5,777 nucleotides of DNA from an uncultured Clostridia bacterium (GCA_946626015.1 CAMOTT010000128.1:1-5777), one strand, 5' to 3'. Positions 1-5,777 are shown, counted from the first letter of the stretch. Numbers and translations: made by a program. The notes: generated by a model not told the origin, from the sequence alone.

Positions 1-585
1 GGAGCCGGAAGCCGAAAAAACCTGACGGAGACCATTGTGCGCAAAACGCTGGAGCATTACCGGAATACGGGAGCCGTTTATACGGACGAAACTTTTTACC
101 GTATGATCACGGAGTACCCGGATATCTTCTGCGATTACTGCTTTGTGAATGCTGAAAATCAATGCGCGGAAACAAAGAGCGTTTTTCCTTACCGTGGGGT
201 CGAATCGCACCGTCTTGCTTTGGAATGCGCCATCCGCAAACTCTGCCGCAACGGCAGAAAGTGGTCTTACGATATGAAAACCGCAAAGTGCAGAAAACTC
301 AGCAGCAAAGCTCTCTTTGCGCCCTCGGGTTCGGATAACTGGTTGAATTATCGCAAGGCTTTTCTTTCTCCCCCGCACGGGAATTCCTATACCGACAGCG
401 ATTTTGATCGGGTAAACGCCGTCTTATTCCCCGGCGGAACGGAGTGTCTGGAAGTTTACAGATGGTCAACCGACTGGTCGGACTATTTTGATGAGGGTCA
501 CGAGTGGTGGGGCGCGCTGTGTCTTACCGTTTATGACAAAACGCTCGAACGGTTTGTCATCATTTTGGCATCTGCAACGGATTGA
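1..585 (+). CDS. Uncharacterised aromatic- and cysteine-rich protein, probably 5'-truncated by the window edge
   Basis: Function unknown. The reading frame is open from base 1 to a TGA at 583-585, giving about 194 visible residues. A GTG at 37 has a GGAG six bases upstream (27-30) and could be the start (182 residues). The open codons before it encode plausible protein (…NLTETIV), so I favour a gene that begins before the window. There is no signal peptide or membrane segment, so it is probably cytosolic. Visible marks, counted from GTG 37, are a CxxC (FCDYC, about residues 31-35), further scattered cysteines, a basic central part (ALECAIRKLCRNGRKW), and a very aromatic C-terminal part with TDWSDYFDEGHEWWGALC followed by a strand-like end (FVIILASATD). 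From memory, similar proteins occur as hypothetical proteins in gut clostridia; I cannot check this. It is followed by its own terminator, so it is not co-transcribed with the hydrolase downstream. Certain as a coding region, unknown as a function. Confidence 0.8.
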   Translation, partial: GAGSRKNLTETIVRKTLEHYRNTGAVYTDETFYRMITEYPDIFCDYCFVNAENQCAETKSVFPYRGVESHRLALECAIRKLCRNGRKWSYDMKTAKCRKLSSKALFAPSGSDNWLNYRKAFLSPPHGNSYTDSDFDRVNAVLFPGGTECLEVYRWSTDWSDYFDEGHEWWGALCLTVYDKTLERFVIILASATD

Positions 586-599
586 CAAATAACTGTTTA

Positions 600-627
600 C
601 AGGGAAAATACAGACGTCTTTTTCCTG
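600..627 (+). other. Imperfect stem-loop just after the first gene
   Basis: Bases 600-608 can pair with 619-627 (nine pairs, one of them G-U) around a ten-base loop that contains GACGTC. The pyrimidine run lies inside the stem and no U-tract follows, so it is not a convincing terminator. It may be a 3'-end structure of the first transcript that supports the real terminator at 660-700, or chance. Confidence 0.3.
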
Positions 628-659
628 CAAATATGCAAGATCAAAGTCTGACTATAAAG

Positions 660-700
660 ACATCCGGGCAATGATATAAATACCCGGATGTTTTTCTTTT
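660..700 (+). terminator. Rho-independent terminator of the first gene
   Basis: A perfect nine-pair stem (ACATCCGGG at 660-668 with CCCGGATGT at 683-691) encloses a 14-base loop and runs straight into TTTTTCTTTT (691-700). It ends the transcript of the gene at 1-585 and lies only 6 bases before the -35 box of the next promoter. It therefore separates the two units. Confidence 0.88.
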
Positions 701-706
701 CTTTAG

Positions 707-735
707 TTGAAAAATAATTATAAAACAGCTATAAT
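707..735 (+). promoter_or_regulatory. Sigma-A promoter of the hydrolase-MATE unit
   Basis: TTGAAA (707-712), a 17-base spacer, and a perfect TATAAT (730-735). Transcription should begin near base 742 and leave a leader of about 85 bases before the ATG at 827. The -35 box contains the TTG that a naive gene finder could take as a start codon, so the promoter argues against that start. A second TATAAT at 751-756 lacks a matching -35 box. No clear operator palindrome was seen. Confidence 0.8.
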
Positions 736-795
736 AAATTTACGGTCGGGTATAATTGAGCAAACGGATAACCCCGATTTAATCCAAAAGCTTAT

Positions 796-813
796 ATTCA
801 AACAATTCAAACG
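796..813 (+). repeat. Two tandem 9-base copies in the leader, next to the ribosome binding site
   Basis: ATTCAAACA (796-804) is followed at once by ATTCAAACG (805-813). The second copy ends at the first G of the GGAGG ribosome binding site (813-817). It could be an A-rich unstructured translation enhancer or simple slippage. It has only two units and no known function. Confidence 0.4.
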
Positions 814-817
814 GAGG
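813..817 (+). promoter_or_regulatory. Ribosome binding site that fixes the hydrolase start at 827
   Basis: GGAGG at 813-817 lies nine bases before the ATG at 827-829. This is the only good site for this gene. It places the start inside the longer open frame that begins with TTG at 707. Confidence 0.85.
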
Positions 818-826
818 CGAGAGGCT

Positions 827-2188
827 ATGTTTAAAAAAACACTCAGCGTATTAGCGGCAATCTTTACTTTTTTCGGTTCTCTGTTCCAGTGGATCTTCAC
901 CCCCAATGTTATCAGGATCGATTTTGATCAGACTGTGGGCAAGATCAGACCTGTTCACAACATCGGCAGGATGCCGGAATATGAGGTTGACAGTGAGATC
1001 AACCGGTATTTTACACGGGCGAATATGACCTCTTGCAGAACGCACGACATACACGCTACTGATATCCATACGATTTTTCCCGATTTTTCCAAGGATGTCA
1101 ACGACGAAAGCTCTTACTGCTTTGCGGAATGCGACAAGGTGATGGCCTCCATAATTGATACCGGCATGGAGCCGTTTTTCCGTTTTGGGATCAGCTACAG
1201 TTACCCGGAACGGGATCGCGAGTTCCTGCTGCCGCCAGCCGATTACGTGAAATGGGCGCAGATTTGCGAGCATATCATTCTGCATTATAACGAAGGCTGG
1301 GCTGACGGATTTAACTATAACATTGAATACTGGGAAATCTGGAACGAGCCCGAAAACAGCGATGATATCGCGGATAATCACTTCTGGATGGGAACTGATG
1401 AAGAATTTTTCCGCCTTTATGACGTTTCGGCAAAATATCTTAAGAATAAATTTCCCGACCTGAAAATCGGCGGCTACGGTTCTTGCGGTTTCTATGCGCT
1501 GACAAAAACGAACGCCATAAATACAGGATCTACCCCGAGAAATCAACATTTTATTATCTACTATAATAATTTTCTCAACTACATTAAGGAACACAATTCA
1601 CCGATGGATTTCTTCTCATGGCACAGCTATACAACCACAGAGAAGAACGCCACCTACATCAAATATGTAAAGAACACACTGTCAAAAGCAGGTTACGGCA
1701 ACACGGAAATCATATGCGATGAATGGAACTATAATCCAACGGAAAACGATAAACTGGATCGCCGTTACGGCGCTAATCAGACCTCCATGCTGATCATGTT
1801 CCAGAACGAAGGACTCAATATGGCGCATTACTACGACGGAGACGACGACGGTCAATTGTGGGCTGGTCTGTTTGTCAAACGTCAGCCTTCCACTGCTTAC
1901 TATGGATTCTGGGCATTTGGTCAAATGTATGAGCTGGGCAATCAGGCTAAAATCAAGAACCTTTCGCTCCGCAAAGACCTTTACGCCCTGGCCGCAACAG
2001 GCGAGGACGGACAGGCTCTGCTTATTTCCAATATTTCAGAAAAAAGAGACAGACCCCTCAAGATCGACGCCGGAGATTATACCGTTGACAAATGTATGAC
2101 CGTCAATGAGAACCGCGAATGGGTGGAAATACCCCTTCCGAAAAAAATCGAAAGCGGATCAATGCTTTACATTACATTCAAGAAGTAA
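827..2188 (+). CDS. Glycoside hydrolase family 39-like enzyme with N-terminal hydrophobic anchor or signal
   Basis: Probable retaining glycosidase of the GH39/clan GH-A type, 453 residues. Start at ATG 827 is chosen from the GGAGG site and the upstream promoter. Residues 2-4 (FKK) and a hydrophobic stretch (about 5-25) look like a signal sequence, but no AxA-type cleavage site is evident, so it may stay as a membrane anchor with the enzyme outside. The (beta/alpha)8 part follows: RTHD (71-74), MEPFFRFG (114-121), YWEIWNEPE (168-176) with predicted acid/base E174, FFSWHSY (262-268), and IICDEWN (295-301) with predicted nucleophile E299. A short beta-rich end (about 385-453) resembles the C-terminal sandwich of GH39 proteins. 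Known GH39 members include beta-xylosidases and alpha-L-iduronidases; the substrate here cannot be told and the similarity is at motif level. It is the first gene of a unit with the MATE transporter, 27 bases apart. The family call is strong, the substrate unknown. Confidence 0.87.
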   Translation: MFKKTLSVLAAIFTFFGSLFQWIFTPNVIRIDFDQTVGKIRPVHNIGRMPEYEVDSEINRYFTRANMTSCRTHDIHATDIHTIFPDFSKDVNDESSYCFAECDKVMASIIDTGMEPFFRFGISYSYPERDREFLLPPADYVKWAQICEHIILHYNEGWADGFNYNIEYWEIWNEPENSDDIADNHFWMGTDEEFFRLYDVSAKYLKNKFPDLKIGGYGSCGFYALTKTNAINTGSTPRNQHFIIYYNNFLNYIKEHNSPMDFFSWHSYTTTEKNATYIKYVKNTLSKAGYGNTEIICDEWNYNPTENDKLDRRYGANQTSMLIMFQNEGLNMAHYYDGDDDGQLWAGLFVKRQPSTAYYGFWAFGQMYELGNQAKIKNLSLRKDLYALAATGEDGQALLISNISEKRDRPLKIDAGDYTVDKCMTVNENREWVEIPLPKKIESGSMLYITFKK

Positions 2189-2215
2189 CTCATGGGGATT
2201 TATTAGGACGATTTT

Positions 2216-3613
2216 ATGGAAAACGGAAGTTTAAAGCAAAAATTTATAGGCGATAAGTCGTTTTACAGGCGCGTTCTTACTATTTCCGTACCGATAATGA
2301 TACAGACGGGCATTACGAATTTTGTGAGCCTGCTTGACAACATTATGGTTGGAAGAACAGGCACCGAGCAGATGAGCGGCGTTGCCATAGTAAACCAGCT
2401 GATATTTGTATTTTATCTGTGCTGCTTCGGCGGATTTTCAGGCGCCGGGATCTTTACCGCCCAGTATTACGGCGCAAAGGATAACGAAGGCATACGCCAT
2501 ACATTTCGCTATAAGCTTTGGCTCGGTTTTATTTTGCTGTGCGCTGCACTGTTTACTTTTATTTTTTTCGGAGAAGAGCTGATATCGCTTTATCTCAACG
2601 GTACAGATGACGGGGGCGACCTTGCGGCTGCTCTTGCTTACGGCACCGAATATCTGAAAATTATGCTGTTTTCGCTGCCTGCCTTCGCATTGACCCAGGT
2701 TTATTCAAACACCCTGCGCGAATGCGGTGAAACCGTTGTGCCCATGCGCGCCGGACTTACCGCCGTATTTGTAAACCTTATCTTCAACTATTTGCTGATC
2801 TATGGCAAACTCGGTTTTCCGGTTCTGGGAGTAAAGGGCGCGGCTATCGCAACGCTGCTTTCACGTTGGGTAGAATTTACTGTCGTTGCCTTGTGGACGC
2901 ACCGACACAAAGAAAAATGCCCGTATATTAAAGACCTATATAAGACGCTGATCGTACCCTTTGATCTGGTCAAAAAATATTTTGTAACCGGCTCTCCCCT
3001 TCTTGTAAACGAGGCGCTCTGGTCAGCAGGTATGGCAATGCTCGTTCAATGCTATTCCGTAAGAGGGCTGAACGTGGTAGCGGCTCAGAACATATCCAAC
3101 ACCGTATGCAACGTGTTCAACGTCGTGTTCTTTGCCATGGGCGATGCTATCGCTATCATAATCGGCCAGCATCTGGGCGCAAAGGATTTCGTAAAAGCCA
3201 AGGACGAAACAAACAAGATCATTGCGTTTGCTGTTTTTATAGCAACGCTTGTTGGGATCGTGATAGCATCCACCTCCCGCCTGTTCCCCATGATTTATAA
3301 CACAACACCCGAAGCTAAAAAGATCGCCTCCCAATTTCTCATCGCGCAGGCTTTGTTTACGCCGCAGTTTGCGTTGCTGCATTCATCGTATTTTGCCATT
3401 CGTTCCGGCGGCAAAACCGTCATCACTTTTTTATTTGACAGCGTTTTTATGTGGGTCTTCTCCGTTCCCGTGGCGTTTTTGCTAAGCAGATTTACCGGCA
3501 TCTACGTCGTGTGGATATATGTGATCTTACAGATGACGGATTGGATAAAGTGCGTCATAGGCGTTATCCTTGTGCATAAGGGCGTATGGATAAACAACAT
3601 CGTATCCGATTAA
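2216..3613 (+). CDS. MATE family multidrug/solute efflux transporter
   Basis: Integral membrane antiporter of the MATE (MatE) family, 465 residues, the usual length, with about 12 hydrophobic helices in two homologous halves. Members export cationic drugs or metabolites against Na+ or H+ influx. First-half marks: LLDNIMVGRTGTEQMSGVA (39-57), a typical helix 1-2 signature with D41, and TAQYYGAKD (81-89). Central marks: RECGETVVPMRAG (168-180) and FPVLGVKGAAIAT (201-213). Second half: AAQNISNTVCNVF (289-301) and the matching IGQHLGAKD (316-324), the repeat of the first-half QYYGAKD element. Start ATG 2216 has AGGA at 2205-2208, seven bases upstream. It follows the hydrolase stop by 27 bases with no terminator between, so the two are very likely co-transcribed from 707-735. 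The substrate is not predictable. MATE proteins also include flippase-like relatives (Wzx/MurJ group), but the motifs here fit true MATE exporters. Confidence 0.93.
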   Translation: MENGSLKQKFIGDKSFYRRVLTISVPIMIQTGITNFVSLLDNIMVGRTGTEQMSGVAIVNQLIFVFYLCCFGGFSGAGIFTAQYYGAKDNEGIRHTFRYKLWLGFILLCAALFTFIFFGEELISLYLNGTDDGGDLAAALAYGTEYLKIMLFSLPAFALTQVYSNTLRECGETVVPMRAGLTAVFVNLIFNYLLIYGKLGFPVLGVKGAAIATLLSRWVEFTVVALWTHRHKEKCPYIKDLYKTLIVPFDLVKKYFVTGSPLLVNEALWSAGMAMLVQCYSVRGLNVVAAQNISNTVCNVFNVVFFAMGDAIAIIIGQHLGAKDFVKAKDETNKIIAFAVFIATLVGIVIASTSRLFPMIYNTTPEAKKIASQFLIAQALFTPQFALLHSSYFAIRSGGKTVITFLFDSVFMWVFSVPVAFLLSRFTGIYVVWIYVILQMTDWIKCVIGVILVHKGVWINNIVSD

Positions 3614-3636
3614 AACATAACTCTGTATTTTTTTAC

Positions 3637-3689
3637 AAAACAAAGCCTGTGGGCACTCCGATGGGAATGTACACAGGCTTTGTTTTTTT
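3637..3689. terminator. Bidirectional intrinsic terminator between converging units
   Basis: CAAAGCCTGTG (3641-3651) pairs perfectly with CACAGGCTTTG (3672-3682). Flanking A and T bases extend the stem to 15 pairs around a 20-base loop. On the plus strand a run of seven T (3683-3689) follows, giving a strong terminator for the hydrolase-MATE unit. On the minus strand the A bases at 3637-3640 become a shorter U run, so it can also end the phosphodiesterase transcript, whose stop lies 19 bases away. Confidence 0.9.
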
Positions 3690-3708
3690 ATTTGCTTTGT
3701 AACTGACC

Positions 3709-4707
3709 TCAGATCCACGCTGTACAAAGCGTGATAATCCAGGATATCCCTGAAAGGATGGTATCAACCAGATCGTATTTTACGTTCCGCTTCTCCCCTG
3801 CCGTGTCGGCAAACAGGTTTGCCGGTATGCGCGAGGACATATAATCCGGGCGCTCAATACCAAGGGCATAAAGAGCGATAGCGGAAACATCCCTGTTGCG
3901 CGTATTCTTATCAAAGGAACCTCCGGGGATCACCGTCTTGCCTGTCGCGGCCACAACTGTATTGGTTTCACGCATTGTCAAACCGCCGTGTCCGCCGGAT
4001 ATCGTTTGTCCGTGATCTGAAACAACGATAAACAGGCTGTTTTCCAAAAGACCGTTCTCAGCCAGCGTATCGTAAATGCGGCCAATGTACCCGTCTACTA
4101 TAGCGATCTGAGACAAATACTCCGGCGCCTTGCTGCCGTGTCTGTGACCCTCATGATCCACGCTGTCAAAATGACCGAAAAAGAGTTTTGGCGCGTTACC
4201 GGCGTTGAAATATTCGCAGATGGCATCGGTCAGCAATTCATCATCGCTGATCTGTACCTTTTTGACGTTCAAATCATTTTCAACGATACCTACCGTGATC
4301 GCGCTCCAGTTGGCAAAAGCCGCAAGCTCCGCCTCCGGGAATGCCTCGCGGGCATATTTGAAGATCGTTGGATATTTAACGCTGCTTGAGCGTTCCTTGC
4401 TCTCGGCAACGGAGTTTGTCAGACCGTGTCTGAGATATGAAACGCCGCCGAGTATGGAACCCCAGTTCTGCGCGCTGACGGTTATCATCTCCGTGCGGGC
4501 CGTGTGATCCACAGCGCCGTTTTTGAATATGCGGTCAAAATTGGGTGTATCGACCTCATTGAAGAAACGCCCTGCGCCATCCACGCCAAGGATTATCACG
4601 TGTTCATATGCGCCGAAACTGCCTGTTTCGGCAGTTTTTGCAAAGGCAGGCACTGTAAGGGAAAGCAGAAGTACAAAACAAAGAACAAAGGACAATGCTT
4701 TTTTCAT
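3709..4707 (-). CDS. Secreted alkaline-phosphatase-superfamily phosphodiesterase (NPP-like)
   Basis: Probable extracytoplasmic metal-dependent phosphodiesterase or nucleotide pyrophosphatase, 332 residues. MKK plus a hydrophobic core and VPAFAK gives a clear signal peptide with likely cleavage after A23. The two-metal site is complete by motif: D43 in ILGVDGAG (39-46), a nucleophile-position S78 with N81 in ITVSAQNW (75-82), D184 and H188 in DHEGHRHG (184-191), D231/H232 in VVSDHGQT (228-235), and H240 in GGHGG (238-242). Many NPP enzymes have Thr at the nucleophile position; here it is Ser. This is a short, single-domain form. The last 20 residues (LVDTILSGISWIITLCTAWI) are hydrophobic and could be a C-terminal membrane tail. 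Start ATG 4707 has AAAGGAG (4717-4723) nine bases upstream. It lies 87 bases after the FeoB-associated gene, with its own likely promoter. Substrate unknown: nucleotides, phospholipid head groups or other phosphodiesters are possible. Confidence 0.88.
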   Translation of the reverse strand: MKKALSFVLCFVLLLSLTVPAFAKTAETGSFGAYEHVIILGVDGAGRFFNEVDTPNFDRIFKNGAVDHTARTEMITVSAQNWGSILGGVSYLRHGLTNSVAESKERSSSVKYPTIFKYAREAFPEAELAAFANWSAITVGIVENDLNVKKVQISDDELLTDAICEYFNAGNAPKLFFGHFDSVDHEGHRHGSKAPEYLSQIAIVDGYIGRIYDTLAENGLLENSLFIVVSDHGQTISGGHGGLTMRETNTVVAATGKTVIPGGSFDKNTRNRDVSAIALYALGIERPDYMSSRIPANLFADTAGEKRNVKYDLVDTILSGISWIITLCTAWI

Positions 4708-4738
4708 TTTATAAAACTCCTTTTTATTTGTTAAAACC

Positions 4739-4767
4739 AGTATATCGCAAGCCGTCGGATTTTACAA
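4739..4767 (-). promoter_or_regulatory. Likely sigma-A promoter of the phosphodiesterase gene
   Basis: On the minus strand TTGTAA (4762-4767), a 17-base spacer, and TATACT (4739-4744). Transcription would begin near 4732, about 25 bases before the ATG, leaving just room for the AAAGGAG site. The boxes are good but not perfect. No Fur-type palindrome is visible over it, so iron control is not indicated by sequence. Confidence 0.6.
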
Positions 4768-4770
4768 TCA

Positions 4771-4795
4771 AAAAGCTGTTTCTTGACCGGCTTTT
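4771..4795 (-). terminator. Weak possible terminator after the feo genes
   Basis: On the minus strand AAAAGC (4790-4795) can pair with GCTTTT (4771-4776) around a 13-base loop, starting at the stop codon of the FeoB-associated gene. The stem is only six mostly A-U pairs and the U run is short, so read-through into the phosphodiesterase is likely. Confidence 0.25.
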
Positions 4796-4953
4796 CATTT
4801 TTTATTTTCAGCCTTATTTTCAGGCTGTTTGCAGTTTTTACAGCAGGCAGAACAATCTCCGCAGCATGATCTGCGGTTTTTAACTGCGCGACGCACAGCA
4901 AAAACTGCCAGCAGTACGATCACTGCAATAATCACATAATCAATAAAATGCAA
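4795..4953 (-). CDS. FeoB-associated cysteine-rich membrane protein
   Basis: Small protein of 52 residues, family 'FeoB-associated Cys-rich membrane protein', thought to assist Fe(II) transport by FeoB; its exact role is not established. One N-terminal helix (IDYVIIAVIVLLAVFAV, residues 4-20) precedes a basic stop-transfer stretch (RRAVKNRR, 21-28) and a cysteine cluster CCGDCSACCKNC (30-41, six cysteines), likely cytosolic and able to bind iron or another metal, then a charged Lys/Glu tail. The start is TTG at 4951-4953: it gives MHFIDYVI, the expected family N-terminus, and AAGGGG (4961-4966) lies seven bases upstream. An in-frame ATG at 5052 would add 33 residues translated from inside feoB that do not fit the family. 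It starts 11 bases after the feoB stop, so the two are translationally close and surely co-transcribed. Confidence 0.87.
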   Translation of the reverse strand: MHFIDYVIIAVIVLLAVFAVRRAVKNRRSCCGDCSACCKNCKQPENKAENKK

Positions 4954-4960
4954 AAAACCG

Positions 4961-4966
4961 CCCCTT
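4961..4966 (-). promoter_or_regulatory. Ribosome binding site overlapping the feoB stop codon
   Basis: AAGGGG on the minus strand, seven bases before the TTG at 4953. Its two A bases are the last two bases of the feoB TAA stop (4965-4967), so ribosomes finishing FeoB are placed directly on this site. This supports translational coupling and the choice of the TTG start. Confidence 0.65.
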
Positions 4967-5777
4967 ATACTATCGCTATGCACACCAGACGAACCAGCAT
5001 AGCCACAACCCAGGCGACTATGCATTGCCAAACTACAACGTAAACCGACCATTTACGCCCCATTTCTCTGCGTATTGACGCAATCGCGGCAACACAGGGC
5101 GTATAAAGCAAACTGAATGCGAGGAGCGTGATAGCCGCAACAGGCTGCATGGCCGAAGCTACTCCGCCCTGAGCGCCAAACAGCACCTCCAGCGTAGAAA
5201 CAACGCTCTCCTTTGCTATAAAGCCGCACAGCAGTGATGTTACTATCCTCCAGTCACCAAGTCCAAGGGGTTTGAACAAGGGCACAAGCGCGCCGGAAAT
5301 GGTGGCAAGGATACTCTTGCCGGACTCTGTTATAATGTTAAAGCGGAAGTCAAAGCTGTTTAAGAACCACACTACTATTGTTGCGACGAGAATGACCGAA
5401 AACGCCCTTTGCAGGAAATCCTTGGCCTTTTCCCAGAGCAACTGAGCAACATTCCGCGCGCTGGGCAAGCGGTAATTAGGCAGCTCCATAACAAAAGGAA
5501 CGGCTTCGCCGCGGAACAGGGTCTTTTTATAAAGCAGCGCCACAAGAATACCGGTAACTATACCCAGAACGTAAATACCTATCATCACCGCCGCTTTGTA
5601 GTTCGGGAAAAACGCATCAACAAAAAACGCATAAATAGGCAGCTTTGCCGTACAGCTCATAAAAGGCGTTAGCAATATTGTCATTTTACGGTCGCGTGTA
5701 CTTGGTAAAGTCCTTGACGCCATAACGGCAGGCACAGTGCAGCCGAAACCGATAAGCATGGGGACTATACTGCGGCC
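4965..5777 (-). CDS. feoB: Ferrous iron transporter FeoB, C-terminal 270 residues (5' part beyond the window)
   Basis: Cytoplasmic-membrane Fe(II) uptake protein. Only the membrane C-terminal part is inside the window; the N-terminal GTPase domain and first helices lie beyond base 5777, where the frame stays open (GRSIVP precedes the first in-window Met). In visible-residue numbering: the Gate motif PMLIGFGCTVPA (6-17) with its conserved Cys13, PFMSCTAKLPIY (38-49), the ELPNYRLPS linker (98-106), CGFIAKESVVSTL (184-196), and the second Gate/FeoB_C part with LLYTPCVAAIASIRREMG (223-240). The two Gate cysteines are in the positions proposed to line the iron path in other FeoB proteins. Several hydrophobic helices are evident, with the last ending at the stop (4965-4967). 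The FeoB-associated gene follows after 11 bases. feoA is expected upstream, outside the window. No frameshift or stop is seen. Confidence 0.96.
   Translation of the reverse strand, partial: GRSIVPMLIGFGCTVPAVMASRTLPSTRDRKMTILLTPFMSCTAKLPIYAFFVDAFFPNYKAAVMIGIYVLGIVTGILVALLYKKTLFRGEAVPFVMELPNYRLPSARNVAQLLWEKAKDFLQRAFSVILVATIVVWFLNSFDFRFNIITESGKSILATISGALVPLFKPLGLGDWRIVTSLLCGFIAKESVVSTLEVLFGAQGGVASAMQPVAAITLLAFSLLYTPCVAAIASIRREMGRKWSVYVVVWQCIVAWVVAMLVRLVCIAIV

Noticed and set aside
582..611. TTGACA at 582-587, a perfect -35 box overlapping the stop of the first gene
   Set aside because: At 16-18 bases downstream there is only AAAATA/AAATAC-type sequence, no acceptable -10 box, and any transcript would meet the terminator at 660-700.
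751..756. Second TATAAT in the hydrolase leader
   Set aside because: No -35 box at the right distance and no extended -10 TG; it lies just inside the transcript from the better promoter.
746..777. Possible hairpin TCGGG/CCCGA in the hydrolase leader as a riboswitch or operator
   Set aside because: Only five pairs with a 22-base loop; no conserved riboswitch core recognised.
851..1594. Long open frame (247 codons) on the minus strand inside the hydrolase gene
   Set aside because: It is fully antisense to a gene with recognised catalytic motifs, has no recognisable domain, and fits a codon-bias shadow.
3023..3382. Open frames on both strands inside the MATE gene
   Set aside because: Low-complexity, Cys/His/Arg-rich translations without ribosome binding sites, overlapping a clear transporter frame.
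4138..4734. Plus-strand open frames opposite the phosphodiesterase, including ones running into its leader
   Set aside because: Antisense to a gene with a complete metal site and signal peptide; no family resemblance.
4708..4794. Search for a Fur box upstream of the phosphodiesterase
   Set aside because: No GATAATGATAATCATTATC-like palindrome is present; iron regulation cannot be claimed here.
5409..5672. Plus-strand open frame opposite feoB
   Set aside because: Antisense shadow of a strongly conserved FeoB segment; no independent support.

Overview
The window looks like a chromosomal segment from a low-to-moderate GC Firmicute, most likely a gut-type clostridium (Oscillospiraceae/Lachnospiraceae-like). 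This is an inference. It rests on strong Shine-Dalgarno sites (GGAGG, AAAGGAG), sigma-A type promoters, U-tailed intrinsic terminators, a TTG start, and a short FeoB-associated cysteine-rich membrane protein directly after feoB, an arrangement typical of Clostridia. There are six protein genes, two cut by the window edges. I see no RNA genes, CRISPR arrays, insertion sequences or phage genes.

Left part, plus strand. Bases 1-585 hold the end of an uncharacterised aromatic- and cysteine-rich protein, closed by an intrinsic terminator at 660-700. A near-consensus promoter (TTGAAA, 17-base spacer, TATAAT; 707-735) then starts a two-gene unit. Its first gene (827-2188) encodes a glycoside hydrolase family 39-like protein with both catalytic glutamates and an N-terminal hydrophobic anchor or signal. 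Its second gene (2216-3613) encodes a 12-helix MATE-family transporter. The unit ends at a strong hairpin (3637-3689) that can also act as terminator for the opposite strand.

Right part, minus strand, converging on that hairpin. Reading from the right edge leftwards: the C-terminal 270 residues of the ferrous iron transporter FeoB (4965-5777), the 52-residue FeoB-associated membrane protein (4795-4953, TTG start, its ribosome binding site overlapping the feoB stop), and a secreted alkaline-phosphatase-superfamily phosphodiesterase (3709-4707) with a full metal-ligand set and its own likely promoter (4739-4767).

The feoB part is a conventional Fe(II) uptake locus. The phosphodiesterase is a downstream neighbour that may be transcribed on its own or by read-through. 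The hydrolase-MATE pair looks like a real transcription unit, but its substrate cannot be told from sequence. No clearly new multi-gene system is visible. The most useful points are the start corrections (827 rather than 707; TTG 4953), the hydrolase-MATE pairing, and the phosphodiesterase beside feoB.
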